A stretch of DNA of 64,000 nucleotides, taken from the NCBI RefSeq assembly GCF_900637655.1, contig NZ_LR134384.1, positions 2,823,501 to 2,887,500 on the forward strand, read 5' to 3'. Each line of letters begins with the position of its first letter. The first letter of the stretch is position 1. The position numbers were made by a program, and so were the translations under genes. The stretch comes from Segatella oris (GTDB taxonomy: Bacteria; Bacteroidota; Bacteroidia; Bacteroidales; Bacteroidaceae). Below are positions 63,801-64,000 of the stretch, in pieces. The notes under the pieces are model-generated. The model was not told where the DNA came from and did not search any database. It saw nothing but the letters and a program-made list of their open reading frames with translations.

Positions 63801-64000
63801 CGATGAACTTCGTACGGTTCCGTTCAAGGATGATGACGACAAAGACTGCCAGATGGTTGTGAGCCGGTTGGCCGAAATACGCTTCGTTGATCCTAACACC
63901 GAGATTGTATTGAGTACGCTCAACGTACCTTATGGTTCTTCACTCTACTTCAAGCAGGGCAACCGCGTAAAACCGGGCGACCTTATTGCTAAGTGGGACC
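60892..64000 (+). CDS. rpoC: RNA polymerase beta-prime subunit, N-terminal 1036 residues (truncated by window edge)
   Basis: The frame from ATG 60,892 ([20 protein letters not shown]) is open to the window end. Zinc site 1 uses Cys66, Cys68, Cys81 and Cys84. The catalytic magnesium motif NADFDGDQM is at residues 480-488. A later segment with [13 protein letters not shown] forms the second zinc site. It is probably the last part of the rplKAJL-rpoBC unit. What follows rpoC is outside the window. Confidence 0.97.
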   Translation, partial: MAFKKDSKVKNNFTKITLGLASPEEILENSYGEVTKPETINYRTYKPERDGLFCERIFGPTRDYECACGKYKRIRYKGIVCDRCGVEVTEKKVRRERSGHIELVVPVAHIWYFRSLPNKIGYLLGLPTKKLDAVIYYEKYIVIKPGAMEGKKDADGVELNGSHKMDLLSEDEYFDILDNQVDPNNDYLDDSDPNKFVAKMGAEAIYDLLMDIDLDGLSYELRDRANNDGSQQRKTEALKRLQVVEAFRASKGVNKPEWMIMKIVPVIPPELRPLVPLDGGRFATSDLNDLYRRVIIRNNRLKRLMEIKAPEVILRNEKRMLQEAVDSLFDNSRKASAVKSESNRPLKSLSDSLKGKQGRFRQNLLGKRVDYSARSVIVVGPELKMGECGLPKLMAAELYKPFIIRKLIERGIVKTVKSAKKIVDRREPVIWDILENVMKGHPVMLNRAPTLHRLGIQAFQPKLIEGKAIQLHPLACTAFNADFDGDQMAVHLPLSNEAVLEAQILMLQSHNILNPANGAPITVPSQDMVLGLYYITKMRPGAQGEGLTFYGPEEAIIAHNEGRCDLHAKIKCIVEDLVDDKPVRHMVETSVGRVIVNQIIPDEVGFFNDVISKKTLRGIISDVIKAVGMARACSFLDGIKNLGYRMAYVAGLSFNLDDIIIPEEKAKIVGKGQAEVDQIKANYEMGFITDTERYNQVIDAWTHVNNDLGNILMKQMTEADQGFNAVYMMLDSGARGSKDQIKQLSGMRGLMAKPQKAGAEGQQIIENPILSNFKEGMSVLEYFISSHGARKGLADTAMKTADAGYLTRRLVDVSHDVIITEEDCGTLRGLECRALKNGDEIISSLYERILGRVSVHDVIHPTTGEIIVRAGEEINEDKAKIIDESPIEMVEIRSVLTCESKHGVCMKCYGRNLATARMVQLGEAAGVIAAQAIGEPGTQLTLRTFHAGGVAGNAAANASIVAKNEAKVEFDELRTVPFKDDDDKDCQMVVSRLAEIRFVDPNTEIVLSTLNVPYGSSLYFKQGNRVKPGDLIAKWD

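Overview
The window looks like a chromosomal segment of a Bacteroidales bacterium, most likely Prevotellaceae. The reasons are the ribosomal protein sequences, the DUF3467, DUF3575 and DUF3737 families, lipoproteins with acidic residues after the lipobox Cys, few strong Shine-Dalgarno sites, and repeated promoters of the Bacteroidetes type (TTTG about 20 bp before TAnnTTTG, e.g. TATCTTTGCA). The species call is inference; no rRNA gene is present.

Layout. Positions 1-15,485 (minus strand) hold the str/S10/spc ribosomal superoperon, read from rpsL, rpsG and fusA through rpsJ...rpsH...secY, map, infA and rpmJ to a truncated rpsM. A small DUF3467 gene sits just upstream. Positions 16.5-50.5 kb are ordinary and accessory genes: a BaiN/HI0933-type flavoprotein; a five-gene envelope operon (TPR protein, two DUF3575 proteins, an OmpA-like protein and a 1071-residue protein with repeated barrel-like modules; 27,112 to 18,259, minus); a PAP2 phosphatase with a barrel-like tail; priA; a FadL-type porin; two lipoproteins; gltX-waaA; a 7TM-HD phosphohydrolase; an M16 peptidase / AlkZ-like / nitroreductase operon; a MalY-type lyase with DUF3737; and a BASS-family transporter. 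Positions 50.5-64 kb (plus strand) hold rpsU-xerC-hpf, four tRNAs, tuf, tRNA-Trp, secE, nusG, rplKAJL, rpoB and a truncated rpoC.

The ribosomal and RNA polymerase blocks together supply most of the translation and transcription machinery, and each appears to be driven by a strong promoter (15,570 and 52,079). In Bacteroides, as I recall it, rpoC, DUF3467 and rpsL are contiguous on one strand. Here the two blocks lie about 34 kb apart and point in opposite directions, so a rearrangement between rpoC and DUF3467 is likely.

The strongest unexplained signal is a family of six intergenic arrays made of a strictly 22-bp unit (core CAATCTGCGTCAA plus a short linker), 4-6 units each, about 29 units in all. 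The arrays have polarity: a CAAC-type first unit in several, and a TTRCAAAG-type end. One array lies inside the ribosomal operon between rpsN and rpsH. The second candidate system is the five-gene envelope operon, whose promoter carries a perfect 14-bp palindrome.
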